A DNA stretch of 64,000 nucleotides, from contig NC_092677.1 of assembly GCF_964355755.1 (NCBI RefSeq), positions 23,160,101-23,224,100 of the forward strand, read 5' to 3'. Origin of the DNA: Antedon mediterranea. Lineage: Eukaryota > Echinodermata > Crinoidea > Comatulida > Antedonidae. The position numbers and the translations under genes were made by a program. The notes under the pieces were generated by a model that saw only the letters and a list, made by a program, of their open reading frames with translations, searched no databases and was not told the DNA's origin. Positions 10,001-64,000 of this stretch are shown in pieces; within the stretch, counting starts at the first letter, position 1; each line of letters begins with the position of its first letter.

Positions 10001-12989
10001 CAGATGTACCGCGAAACGTAGATGTGATAACATCATTACGATATTGTTTCATATTCCTGTCTTAGAAAGATAGTATAAATGGTTTTTAAAACAAAATTTC
10101 TGATTTCATCTGTAGATTTTCAACTGTGCGCGCTAGAAGTAATTTCCGGGTTCACGGTGAGTCCACGAGTTCACCTTGCATCTTTCTGTTTTCGACTAAG
10201 TTGGCCGTTGGTGGCTATAGCCATTTAATTTTTTTGTTTATTTTCGGACCGCCCATGTGAAGGTGCAGTAGCAAAATATAATTACACTGCAAATTAATAG
10301 AGATCAAATTAAATATACGCCATAAAGCATCCGAGTATATTGTGTGGAATAGTATATAAAATTACATAGGGAGAAATGATAAGACCTTTTGTTTGAAATC
10401 GAGTGAAACCCCGATAGCCGAGTTATGGAGTAAGCTGAGATACTTCTGCCCATGTTGCAAGCCGTCTAAACGTCTTCCTTCTAAAGCTTGGTTCCCACTA
10501 GAACGTAACGCAAGGACGTAAACGCAACGCAAACGGTTTAACCAATAACAAGCGAAGTTATAGACAGTTAGCAATCACAAGCGAATAAGCCATCGCTTGT
10601 GATTGGTCAATTCACTTGCGTTGCGTTACGTCCTTGCGTTGCGTCGCTAGTGGGAACGAAACGGCCCACTCTGTCGCAGAAGTTTCAAAAGATGTTTAAA
10701 GTAAATAATGTATTAATTATACAAACTAGGATGGTATTTATTTGAAAAACGCCGAACACCTTCCCAATAAAATCATTTTGTATTATATTTATAACACAAT
10801 TATACTATTTGTAGTAGAATTCATCGGACTGTTATCTACAATTTACCAAGGATTTGTTATTCTTTTTACCACTTTTCATATCTATTAGAGGATTTTGATT
10901 ATAAATGTTACCATATTATTAAAACTAAACGTATTCCTCGAATAAGCACATCCTACAAATGAACTCCGCCTCCCCACCTCCGCCCTACAAGGGCCCTACC
11001 AAACAATAAACACTATACTTTAAAATATTATTAATCATCTAAGACACTGTGAAACAGAGTAGGTTAAGTTTTACACCGCCTTACAAGGGCCCTGCCAAAC
11101 AATAAACACTATACATTAAAATGTTATTAATCATCTAAGACACTATGAAACAGGGTAGGTTTAGTTTTACGAATATCAAGCATTTCAATAATGGTAAACC
11201 GACAGAAAACGTCCAAACCAGAACGTCCTTCTAAAACCTTTTTACCCGAGTTATTATCATTCCGAGAACCATCGTCAACTCCCAGAGGGGGAGTGAGCAT
11301 AGCAAGCTCAACCTCAAGTTAACTTCATATAAACTTCAGAGTCACGTGCTCCTGCGAATGCGGAAACTCTCTCCCTCTTCGGCTTTCGTACAGTATATCT
11401 ATGGCTTTTAATGTTGATTTTTTACCCTTTACACACCCTACGTGATAAATGCTTTCATTTATTCTAAATGTCGAATAATGACGCACATAAAACTTCCAAT
11501 GGACAATTTATGTAAACAACTACACCTCCTCAGAACGTTGACCCCAATGTTTTAACTTATTATGAAAGCCAATGTGAGTCCAGTTCCCTGTGTATTTTCG
11601 TGTGCAAATAATAGGAAAAGTGTAAGCATTTTATGAATATTTCTAGTTTTTGACCTCTGATCTAAATTTGTTTGTTTTGACACATTGAAAACAAAATTGT
11701 GCTGCAACGCTTAGATTAAATGAAGTAATTTTATTTGTGAGATGCATATTAATATTCGTTGGCCAACAGGTGAATATACACCTATAATAGCTCCTCCTCC
11801 TCAAACGATAGTATAGCAAAAATCAGGATAATTAAATTTGTATGAAAATTATATATTATGTATAATTAAATTATTCCTGTACACATTTTTGTCCTAACAT
11901 AAAACTTTGAAAAGTTGGAGACTCGCTGTCCAAATCCGCAAGGTGTGAACGTGAATTTGTCTGAATTGTGTATTTATATAAAATTTATTTTTTTTTCATA
12001 TAATGAATTTATGTACATATTTGACGTGAACAAATTTACAACGTCATCTTTGGCTACCTGAATTTAAAAAAAAAATTGTTTTCGTCATAGCACACAAAAT
12101 GGCCCTCAGACAGCAATAATCTTTCTCATGGGTTAGTAACTATACCATTTTCATTTTGATGACATCATCACGCATACAAATTTGGATAACTCTGATCGCG
12201 TGAATTAAACAAGAACTGTCTTCATCCCTTTCGTCCAAATCATACACATTTAAAATACCACACTTCTACTTGTCCAATTTACTTCCAAATTTTAATATAT
12301 GTCAAAATGACGAATTAAAATCTAGTTTGTGCATTGTGTTTAACTGTTTTGTGAGTTGTGTACTAACAGCCTTGTACCGAAGAGGGCTCCTAGTATAACT
12401 AATAAATAAAATGCTGTATTACTACATTCAGCTTTTAGATAAGGGGTATTTGAATAATGGATCAATGTTTGTATCCCTTTGTATTACCATAATTATCAAA
12501 ATATAAATCAATTGAAGGTTTCCTTTCAGTACACGAAATAACAGCATATGCAATAAATATTACATACCACACCAGTGAATTGATGGTTATTATTCATTTT
12601 CAACAATATTAATGTTTCATCATTACTGTTGGGTTGGTGGGATCGAATCAGCTGAATTTCGTCGACCTTATATCGTTTCTGGTAGCGAAAATATGGTAAG
12701 TTCTGGGTTGTCATGGAATTAGATATATTACTAGCCAATGATATGAAAATAGTACATTTATCTATCAGTGCATTCTGTAACGTTACTTCGAAACTAAGCC
12801 TACGTATCCTTAACTATTCATCAATATGGATTGTTATTAATAATACCGTTATTATTTTACATTTACTCTTTATAATAATATATTAACGTAAGTAACATGA
12901 TATATATATTTTATTTGTAGCATGTTTACGATAATAGACGTCGGCAAGATACAAATGATGAAAATTGGTTGGCCCCATATCACTATTGA
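6822..12989 (+). CDS. SEA-EGF-transmembrane protein gene, 3' exons
   Basis: Four exons in matching phase encode the C-terminal part of a single-pass membrane protein: a SEA-domain segment (6822-7032), an EGF-like module (7962-8072), a transmembrane helix with basic cytoplasmic tail (9245-9498) and a terminal exon with stop (12921-12989). Intron phases are 1, 1 and 0. SEA plus EGF next to a membrane helix is typical of membrane-bound, often mucin-like or adhesion-type, surface proteins. SEA domains commonly self-cleave, but no GSVVV-type cleavage motif is clear here; the equivalent position reads GSIIADIEL. The 5' exons lie upstream or are unrecognised in the transposon-rich first 6.8 kb. A possible extra small exon ends at about 12708 (GTAAGT donor), but no acceptor fits its phase, so I left it out. 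Specific function unknown. Confidence 0.75.
7163..7750 (-). mobile_element. Short non-autonomous Helitron, family H1
   Basis: On the minus strand it starts near 7750 with a slightly mutated TATATAAATTTACGTAAGG. It ends at 7163 with a hairpin built on GCGAGCGAAGCGAGCG followed by CTAG and then T. The 3' hairpin plus CTRR end is the Helitron signature. Both ends match the long H1 copy at 46025-49183, so this is an internally deleted derivative. It lies in the intron between the SEA and EGF exons. Confidence 0.65.
7962..8072 (+). CDS. Exon: EGF-like module
   Basis: Six cysteines in EGF spacing: SCPGYCSNRGTC, then VCTC, then GYEGDMC. The exon is 111 nt and phase 1-1, so it is a self-contained cassette. 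Acceptor TTTTTTTTAG, donor CAG|GTATTG. Confidence 0.85.
8249..8759. mobile_element. MITE with TTAA ends, family M2
   Basis: Both ends read TTAAAGATGTATTGTYCC in opposite orientation, including the TTAA tetranucleotide used as target by piggyBac-like (and Kolobok) elements. About 510 bases, no coding capacity. A second copy is at 16528-16864. It lies in the intron between the EGF and transmembrane exons. Nothing else is evident in 8760-9244. Confidence 0.65.
9245..9498 (+). CDS. Exon: transmembrane helix and cytoplasmic tail
   Basis: After TQEF comes a run of about 26 hydrophobic residues (VVILIIVGGFLIILLL onward), then IYRRTVSQRN as a positive stop-transfer. A Ser-rich, Lys/Arg-rich tail follows, with a SFSSSSHSD patch and YRRS, which could be phosphorylation sites. 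It ends at AAT|GTAAGT in phase 0. Confidence 0.8.
9728..11310 (+). mobile_element. Helitron-like family H2, near full-length copy nested in H3
   Basis: It starts with TCTATATATATAAATTATGG after an A and matches 35413-36625 over most of its length. Its distal end is a degenerate form of the H1-type terminus (GAGGGGGAGTGAGCATAGC). The proximal part is duplicated in tandem (about 9787-9968 and 9969-10150). A MITE interrupts it at 10492-10668. No Rep/helicase frame remains. Confidence 0.5.
10492..10668. mobile_element. Short inverted-repeat MITE inside the H2 copy
   Basis: The left end GTTCCCACTAG...ACGCAAGGACGTAA and the right end are reverse complements over about 40 bases. The other H2 copies (921-940 on the minus strand, and 36170-36190) lack the insert and show the empty site, which supports mobility. 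Confidence 0.65.
12921..12989 (+). CDS. Terminal exon: C-terminal tail of the SEA-EGF protein
   Basis: Acceptor TTTATTTGTAG. The frame gives HVYDNRRRQDTNDENW, then LAPYHY and TGA at 12987-12989. It enters in phase 0, which matches the phase-0 donor at 9498. Short tail exons are hard to prove by eye, and the assignment rests on splice signal and phase. Confidence 0.5.
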   Translation, partial: HVYDNRRRQDTNDENWLAPYHY

Positions 12990-13149
12990 TGAAATCTATC
13001 ATTAGACAAGTAGATAAATTGGAGAGTATCGATGACAAATACATTTATATTCATCCATATACAATTTTATTATAATTAGTAGTAGTATTAGTATTAGTAT
13101 TGTTGTTGTCATCGTCATTATTATTATTATTATTTACAACAAATTACAA

Positions 13150-15330
13150 CAACAAATTACAACATACACACTCACCAAAGACTATAATTTATAGTCTAAT
13201 TTAAACCGTTAACCAAAACCGGTCAGTCTAATTACCGAAAACAACCGAAAATAACCGAAAACAACCCTAAACAACCGAAAACAACCACAAACAACCGAAA
13301 ACAACCGAAAACAAACCGAAAACAAAATAAAATAATCTAAATACCGAAAACAAATTTGTATAATATTTTTTAAATGTCGCCCTCTATTGATGGGTGTTTC
13401 TAAATCTAAGACCATAACAGAGATAAAACCGCGCGCGCAAAAGCCAAGGAAGACCCTACGATGGTAGTGTGCACAAAATCGTGCAATCAATCAATGATAA
13501 CATCGCATTTACTTACAGAATCTTAAAAATATTTTAATTTTAGTCTTTCGATTTTTGATCCAGAAACCAGCGCATTACTCCTTACAATAACTGTGAATAT
13601 GTTAATCCATAGTATAGAAGTAAATTGACTATAATCATGATCGATTTAATTATAGATTTTCAAAGATAATTATACAAAGATACTAGGGACTATAAAGTAT
13701 ACTTAAAACAAGCTCACTATAAAGGATTCACAATAAAATCTATTCAGTAAAAATACTGTAGTCGAGTAAAATATGACTTGTCATTTTTTTATTAAAATCT
13801 ACCTCAATAAAGAACTATTCAATCACTGTTTACGTGTCAGCGTGTCATAATAGGACTGTTACATATGAGTTGTTTTCTGTATCTCACTGCCAAACATCCA
13901 AGGTTGGGTTACGTATTTATAAATAACTAGCAGTGGCTTTTATATATGGTTATATACTATATATATACTATATGGGATGAGTAAGTATCATAATAAACCC
14001 ACTCTTCCCTCATAAACAGTCATGGATTTTGTTATACACCAAGTATTCCTTCATTTTTAAGTAACTATGAGCTACAAAATAAAAGCAATACTGGATATGG
14101 GACTTTATGAAAATGGTGTGAATATTAATCTAGGGTGCTCATCAGAAAGTAACAACGTGCATGCACATGAGAGGGAGATGCAGGTTGAACTCTGATAATC
14201 AGTTAGAAAACATTTCAATGATAACATATGATTTGGTAATTTATAGAATTGAGCATAATAAAACCACAGAGACTTGAAATCAACACAAAAAATGCATGAT
14301 GTTGAAATAAGATGATGCGCGCGGACACTAACGAAAGTAGGCCTATAACATACCAAACTATATTCTAAGTGTATTTTTCGTTGTGATATTTTGTTTGTCA
14401 GAATTTTTCGTTAATAATATATCCATTTGTATTCGTTTTATTTGTGTTTTTTTTTTTTACTTTTTTTTTGTTCATTTACATTTTTTTAGTTCATGGTTTA
14501 TTATATTTGTCTTTGTGCGTGTGTGTGTGAGGTTTCGTATCGCTAGTTTTGTAATTAGATTATTAGATTGAGGTCTAGTTTTGATTTTTAGATTTAAGCA
14601 TTTCGCGGATACGGTCGCTGAGACGTCAAATTACTGCTATTTTTTACCTTTTTTAGTGTTTATCATTAACATTCAGAAAAGTGACGTAGCCTATCGTGTG
14701 CGGCCCATCAATAAACAACAGTGTGCCAAATGTGAGCACATACCGTTCAGTGGTTTTGGAGGAGATACGTAAAATAAAAAAAAAATAGTAGCATTAATAT
14801 ATAGATTACATGAATGATACTTAACACCTCCTATTTAAAATGTCAAATATCTAGTTGAGATATCGGCATCCCGTAAAATCCTTTGGTCACACGATCCCAA
14901 GATCGTAGTGCTCTCATGCGAATTCGAGCATCTTCTGTTGTATATTTATCTGACAATCAGACAATCCACTTACTTACAATTTGGTTTTGTCTCAGAAAAA
15001 TATTTTTGTAATAACTTTGAAACACCAATACACGTTTTAAAACGAATTAACGATAATTAGGCCTACCGAAACTTAACAAAGTAAACATCAAGGTGTGTTA
15101 TCAACTTCGGCCTACGAATTGAACACAAAGACATCAATTGTATACGGCCTTGACAATGATATTGTAGAGAACTAAAAGTTGAACCTGTCCTTTGAAAAGT
15201 TTAAACCTAGTGTAACGTTTCGTTTCGGTGAATAAGTATTCCAAGGCGTATTTAAAAACTATTGTATTGGACGATATAGTATCGTATAAGGCAATCCGTT
15301 ATCTACTGAACCACAAAATAATACTAAAGT
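13150..15330 (+). repeat. Upstream-region duplication, distal copy
   Basis: Blocks at about 13150-13225, 13780-13935 and 14820-15325 match, in the same order and orientation, 17449-17515, 17545-17680 and 17675-18125. The proximal copy lies directly in front of the signal-peptide exon at 18206. The distal copy contains the same TATTTAAAA motif near 15250 but is not followed by a signal-peptide exon. An AT-rich insertion (about 13935-14820, no feature recognised) separates the blocks. Confidence 0.65.
13236..13325. repeat. Ten-base minisatellite, unit AACCGAAAAC
   Basis: About nine imperfect tandem units. The minus-strand open frame across it (13209-13490) is a by-product of the repeat. Confidence 0.85.
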
Positions 15331-15439
15331 TGAGTAGTCTACACTTTCAATAACGGACTTATAGAAAAGTGTCGTAATGAAAGGTTCCACTCCGAAGGAT
15401 TTAAGTCTACGTAAAAAGTAAAGGCGTTGTTGGGCCTTT

Positions 15440-16310
15440 TTAGTACACTTTTTTTGTTATCTTATGTGGGTTCATCTCACTTTTATTTCCATATATGTTC
15501 TCTTTACATATATTTTTCTCTAAACTTTTTCATTTCAATACACTATACATATTATTATATTTCATTTGTTTACACATTATCACATTGATTTTTGTTTTTA
15601 TCTTTTCTCTTCATAGTTTCCTCTTTTTATAATATTATCTATAATACATTTTCATTGACAAAGCTTTCATACAATTATATAATGTATTCTATGTTTAATA
15701 AATCCATCTAATTTAATATCTCCTATGGGCTTGTAAGTCCAATTTTATCTTTCTTTGGATTAATCTATGCAAACATATTTTCATTTAACAATACATATTT
15801 TTTCTTATACCTCACCAACTATTTACTGTAAACATAATATTTTTCTCATCCTTTACCATTGATTTTTTTGTTTAATAATATTAACAAAATATATTTCCAC
15901 AGATTACCCTTTATATAACCCATCAAATTTTCATCTACCTTTTCTTATTTTTTTTTTCTTTTTTCATTCCACGTTTTTTATACTTCTTTTCTTTTAATAT
16001 ATTTCCATATTCTTTTGTTTATACATACATTATCATTTAACAAATTTATGTTTAATAATATATTAATAGATCATTCATTGTATCTCATTAACATTTGTTC
16101 TTCCCTTACATGTAATCTGATTGAACATACCCATGTATACCTGCAGATTTACATATTTCTTATCTTTTACCTACAATTGTAGGAGATTGATTTCTTTTCT
16201 TTTCCCATTAAACTTAATATCTTTACTTTATAAATACAGAATGCACCTAAAGTGTATAATTTATTTACGTAATTGTTGTCAGTTCAAATAAAAGCCTTTT
16301 GAAAGAAAAA
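15440..16310. repeat. T-rich dispersed repeat shared with 40520-41190
   Basis: Long stretches match between the two places, such as ATCTTATGTGGGTTCATC and the block around AATCCATCTAATTTAA. It lies just beyond the LINE remnant in that element's 3' direction (minus strand), so it may be LINE 3' untranslated sequence. No open frames of note. Confidence 0.5.
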
Positions 16311-16319
16311 AACAGGAAT

Positions 16320-17446
16320 ATGTATGCTTACTTCTCTAGTTATTCTGTTTATCTCTCTCCATAGACATTTTACTGTTATACACTCTGCTAACATATGTTA
16401 TCATTCTCAATAACATTGCATGTACCACAATTTGGAGAATTTACAAGGTTCCACTTATGTAATCTTTCGGTTGTAGGCAATATTCTGTGCAACAATTTAA
16501 AATTAAAATGTGTCAGTTTTTTTTTCTTTAAAGATGTATTGTCCCCTGAAAAAATAATTATTAAAAAAATGTTTTTTTAATGTCATTTTAATGTCATCTA
16601 ATAGTTATCCACTTGGACCAAAAATTGGATCGAAAAGAAAATGTATTTACCTAAAAAACTGTAATTTAAAACACAAAGTAGTCAAATTGACTGCCAGCCA
16701 ATGGGTTTTTGGTTGAACCATTTATTTTGCTATTTTATAAGTGAAACCATTAATTTTTTCTGGGTTTTTTTCTACAGAAGTGATTAACTTTATTAAAACT
16801 ACAAAATAATCTATTTTATTAAACTTTATTTTTCTTTTTTTTTTTAGGGAAAATACATCTTTAAGACCAGAAACTTTCTTAACCCATATTTTTTTCCATG
16901 GCAGATTACTATATAAATATTGAGCATCTATTATGAGTCTATATAATTGTATAGACGTCATAATTAAGACCGTATTGTTTGTAATAGGTATATCATCATT
17001 TACATTAATGTCACATGTTGATTTTAAAATACATTTCCATTCTTTTGGAATGGCTTTCAATATACAAGAATATTCACTGATCCAATTTTGTGTACATCTT
17101 AACCCTCTTGTTATCTCTATCGCAGGCTTAAACAGTACAGTTGGTAATATGATCGTGTCATTAGTGATCACCACACCAAGAAACTTAAAATTGTCTACAT
17201 GTTTAACTTGAGAGTTATTTATATTATAATTAAACATAGAGCGGAAATTTATTTATTTTTTCTAAAGTCGACAACGATTTCCTTGGTTTTATTAACATTT
17301 AATATTAGGTTGTTCTCAGCACACCCACGTATTGTGTTATCGACCCGAGTTCGGTACTCTATCTCCTCATTATTTTTTATGAGCCCTGCAATTTTACATC
17401 CCTGTTTAATGAATATGTTGAACATTTTGTAGTCTGGTGTAAACAA
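16320..17446 (-). pseudogene. LINE remnant, apparently chimeric (CR1/Rex-like joined to Tx1-like)
   Basis: On the minus strand 17446-17249 encodes CAENNLILNVNKTKEIVVDF. After a frameshift 17237-17157 continues with HVDNFKFLGVVI; both are late RT motifs of CR1/Rex-type LINEs. From about 17156 the protein changes character to AIPKEWKCILK and WKKIWVKKVSGL, which resemble the region before the zf-RVT domain of Tx1/L1-type elements. Beyond an inserted MITE, 16515-16375 gives FNFKLLHRILPT...LHKW and CGTCNVIEND, the zf-RVT signature, then stops. The copy is multiply broken. The chimera reading is an inference from motif styles. Confidence 0.6.
16528..16864. mobile_element. MITE with TTAA ends, family M2, inserted in LINE remnant
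   Basis: Both ends are TTAAAGATGTATTGTCCC and its reverse complement with one mismatch, as in 8249-8759. It separates the Tx1-like segment (16865-17156) from the zf-RVT segment (16320-16527). Confidence 0.65.
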
Positions 17447-17448
17447 AA

Positions 17449-18125
17449 AATTACAACATACACACTCACCAAAAACTATATTTTATAGTCTAATTTAAAC
17501 CGTTCACCAAAACCAACCTGAAAGTGTCTCAGTTTTAAAACGTAAATATGACATGTCATTTTTAATAATATCTACCTCAATCACTGTTTACGTGTCAGCG
17601 TGTCATAATAGGACTATTACATATGAGTTGTTTTCTATATCTCATCGCCAAACATCCAAGTTTGTGTTAGGTTATAACACCTATTTAAAATGACGAATAT
17701 CTAGCTGAGATATCGGCAGCCCGTAAAATCCTTTGGTCACACGATCCCAAGAAGATCGTAGTGCTCTCATGCGAATTCGAACATCTTTTGTTGAATATTA
17801 ATATTATCCTTTCAATCGGGAAACCCAACATTGGTTTTGCCTCAGAAAAATAATTTAGTTTTAAAAAGGATTAATGATAGTTACCGAAAAGTCATTATCA
17901 AGAAAGTGTGTTAACCACTTCGGCCTACGAATTGAACACAAATCAATCAATTGTATACGGCCTTGACAATAATATTGTAGAGAAGGTAAAAGTTAACGCG
18001 TCCTTTGAAAAGTTTAAACCTAGTGTAACGTTTCGTTTCGGTGAATAAGTATTCTAAGGCGTATTTAAAAACTATTGTATTAAAAGATTATATTATCATA
18101 TAAAGCAATCGGTTATCTACTAATA
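17449..18125 (+). repeat. Upstream-region duplication, proximal copy
   Basis: Matches the blocks listed for 13150-15330 and ends about 80 bases before the start codon at 18206, so it probably includes the promoter of the polyprotease gene. Confidence 0.65.
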
Positions 18126-18205
18126 TTAATAGTCTTGAAAGAAACACCACCATAAACAGCATCTACCATATAGAGTGTTTTCATTACGGTATTGCTGATA
18201 ACAAC
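18055..18205 (+). promoter_or_regulatory. Putative core promoter and 5' UTR of the polyprotease gene
   Basis: TATA-like motifs TATTTAAAA (18062-18070) and CATATAAAG (18098-18106) lie 100-150 bases upstream of the ATG. The first is conserved in the duplicated copy. No initiator was identified. The call rests on position and conservation only. Confidence 0.3.
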
Positions 18206-63214
<45,009 letters not shown>

Positions 63215-64000
63215 GTGAGTAATAGTTTCTTTTGAATACAAAATACCCCAGTTGTTTTTATTCTTTGTTTCTTTCATTCTTTTTATCCTTTTATTTTTTC
63301 CCCTTATTTTTTTTTTTTTTATTGTTTTCATATCTTTTTTTGGTATTATTATTATTATTTATTTAGGTTTTATACCCAATATAATCCCCATTACGAAGAA
63401 CAGATTAATAGGATTGTATGTATTATTTACCATCTAAAATTAACAATTAGAACACAAGAAATATATCAGTACAGTATACAAATATGCCTAATACTGCCCA
63501 ATCCTGACATTTATTCTGTTTTGTTTTATCCCAGACCTCGACTATTTTTTATAATAGATAATTCCATATTGTCAAAAAAGTGCCTTTGTGTGCAAATCAT
63601 GGTAAAGTGTAAACAATGTAAACATTTATAATACATCTCATTATATGTAATAATGTATATCAAGAATATATGTACCTTTTTTTGTTATTTTTCGACCACA
63701 AAATACGTAGTATGAGTTATTAGAAAACTGTAATAAATAGTTATACTTCCATTTTACTCATTTATTTATATTTGTTTCATTTTGGACTTTATTTTTTTAC
63801 AATTTGTTTTCATTTTCTTCTCGTCTTTTAAAATTTATTTTGTTTCTTTCTTTGTTAATATTTTTTGTTTTCCGTTTATTTCTTGTTTCTTTTCTCTCCT
63901 TTTGTCTTTTTCATTTTTTTTTGTTTTTCTTTTATATTTCCTTCTATTTATCATTTTCTCTTTTTCTCCATTTTTTCATTTTGTTCTTCCTTCTTTAACT
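63215..64000 (+). other. Intron of protease T5, T-rich
   Basis: Donor AAT|GTGAGT at 63215. The rest is T-rich, with long T/TTC tracts from about 63770. The open frames there are low-complexity artefacts. No acceptor followed by a GDSGG-coding exon was found. Confidence 0.7.

Larger units (their letters stand above)
9640..12325 (+). mobile_element. Helitron-like family H3 interrupted by an H2 copy
   Basis: The segments 9640-9727 and about 11330-12325 match consecutive parts of the copy at 33315-34510, for example the block around GATCACTCAA and the block around CCTACGTGATAAAT. An H2 Helitron sits between them. The 3' end has a GTCA-AAA-TGAC hairpin followed by CTAG at 12322-12325 and then T, again a Helitron-type terminus. 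All of this is in the last long intron of the SEA-EGF gene. Confidence 0.5.

Noticed and set aside
12612-12708. Possible extra cytoplasmic exon of the SEA-EGF gene ending at a GTAAGT donor
   Set aside because: No acceptor gives the phase-0 entry needed from the exon ending at 9498; kept only as a remark.
13209-13490. Minus-strand frame rich in FRLFSVV repeats
   Set aside because: Produced by the AACCGAAAAC minisatellite.

Overview
This is animal genomic DNA. Coding sequence comes as short exons bounded by AG and GT (almost always phase 1), introns are long and AT-rich, and the non-coding DNA is packed with LINE remnants, Helitrons, MITEs and tRNA-derived SINEs. LDLa, CUB, SEA, EGF and trypsin modules, together with the frequent TAGGCCTA-type motif, suggest a marine invertebrate deuterostome. 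An echinoderm is my best guess, at low confidence.

Layout. Positions 1-6.6 kb are transposon debris: two Helitron-like families, and a 3.5-kb inverted-repeat element with a decayed reverse transcriptase at its centre. Positions 6.8-13.0 kb carry the 3' part of a plus-strand gene for a membrane protein (SEA, EGF, one transmembrane helix, short cytoplasmic tail). Its introns hold a Helitron, a MITE and a nested Helitron pair. Positions 13.0-18.2 kb are intergenic: a duplicated upstream region, minisatellites and a chimeric LINE remnant.

From 18.2 kb to beyond the right edge there is one continuous plus-strand series of 45 exons that stay in phase. It starts with a signal-peptide exon. After it come LDLa, CUB and chymotrypsin-fold (S1) protease modules in repeating order: CUB, four-cysteine LDLa, LDLa, protease, LDLa. 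I find five protease domains, six CUB domains, thirteen canonical or near-canonical LDLa modules and five four-cysteine LDLa modules, about 2,570 codons in all, with no terminal stop between modules. This reads as one giant secreted polyprotease gene (or two fused tandem copies), arranged as a block at 22-53 kb and a second, related block from 54.8 kb onward.

Three proteases (T1, T2, T4) have Gly at the S1-pocket position 189. The other two (T3, T5) have the trypsin-type Asp. Every activation site ends in Arg-(Ile/Val)-(Val/Ile)-Gly-Gly, so the Asp189 domains could in principle activate the others within the same chain. Two lesions lie in the first block: a 2.3-kb insertion that splits an LDLa exon, and a lost splice donor with an immediate stop in protease 2. 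Both fall in units whose removal would keep the reading frame.
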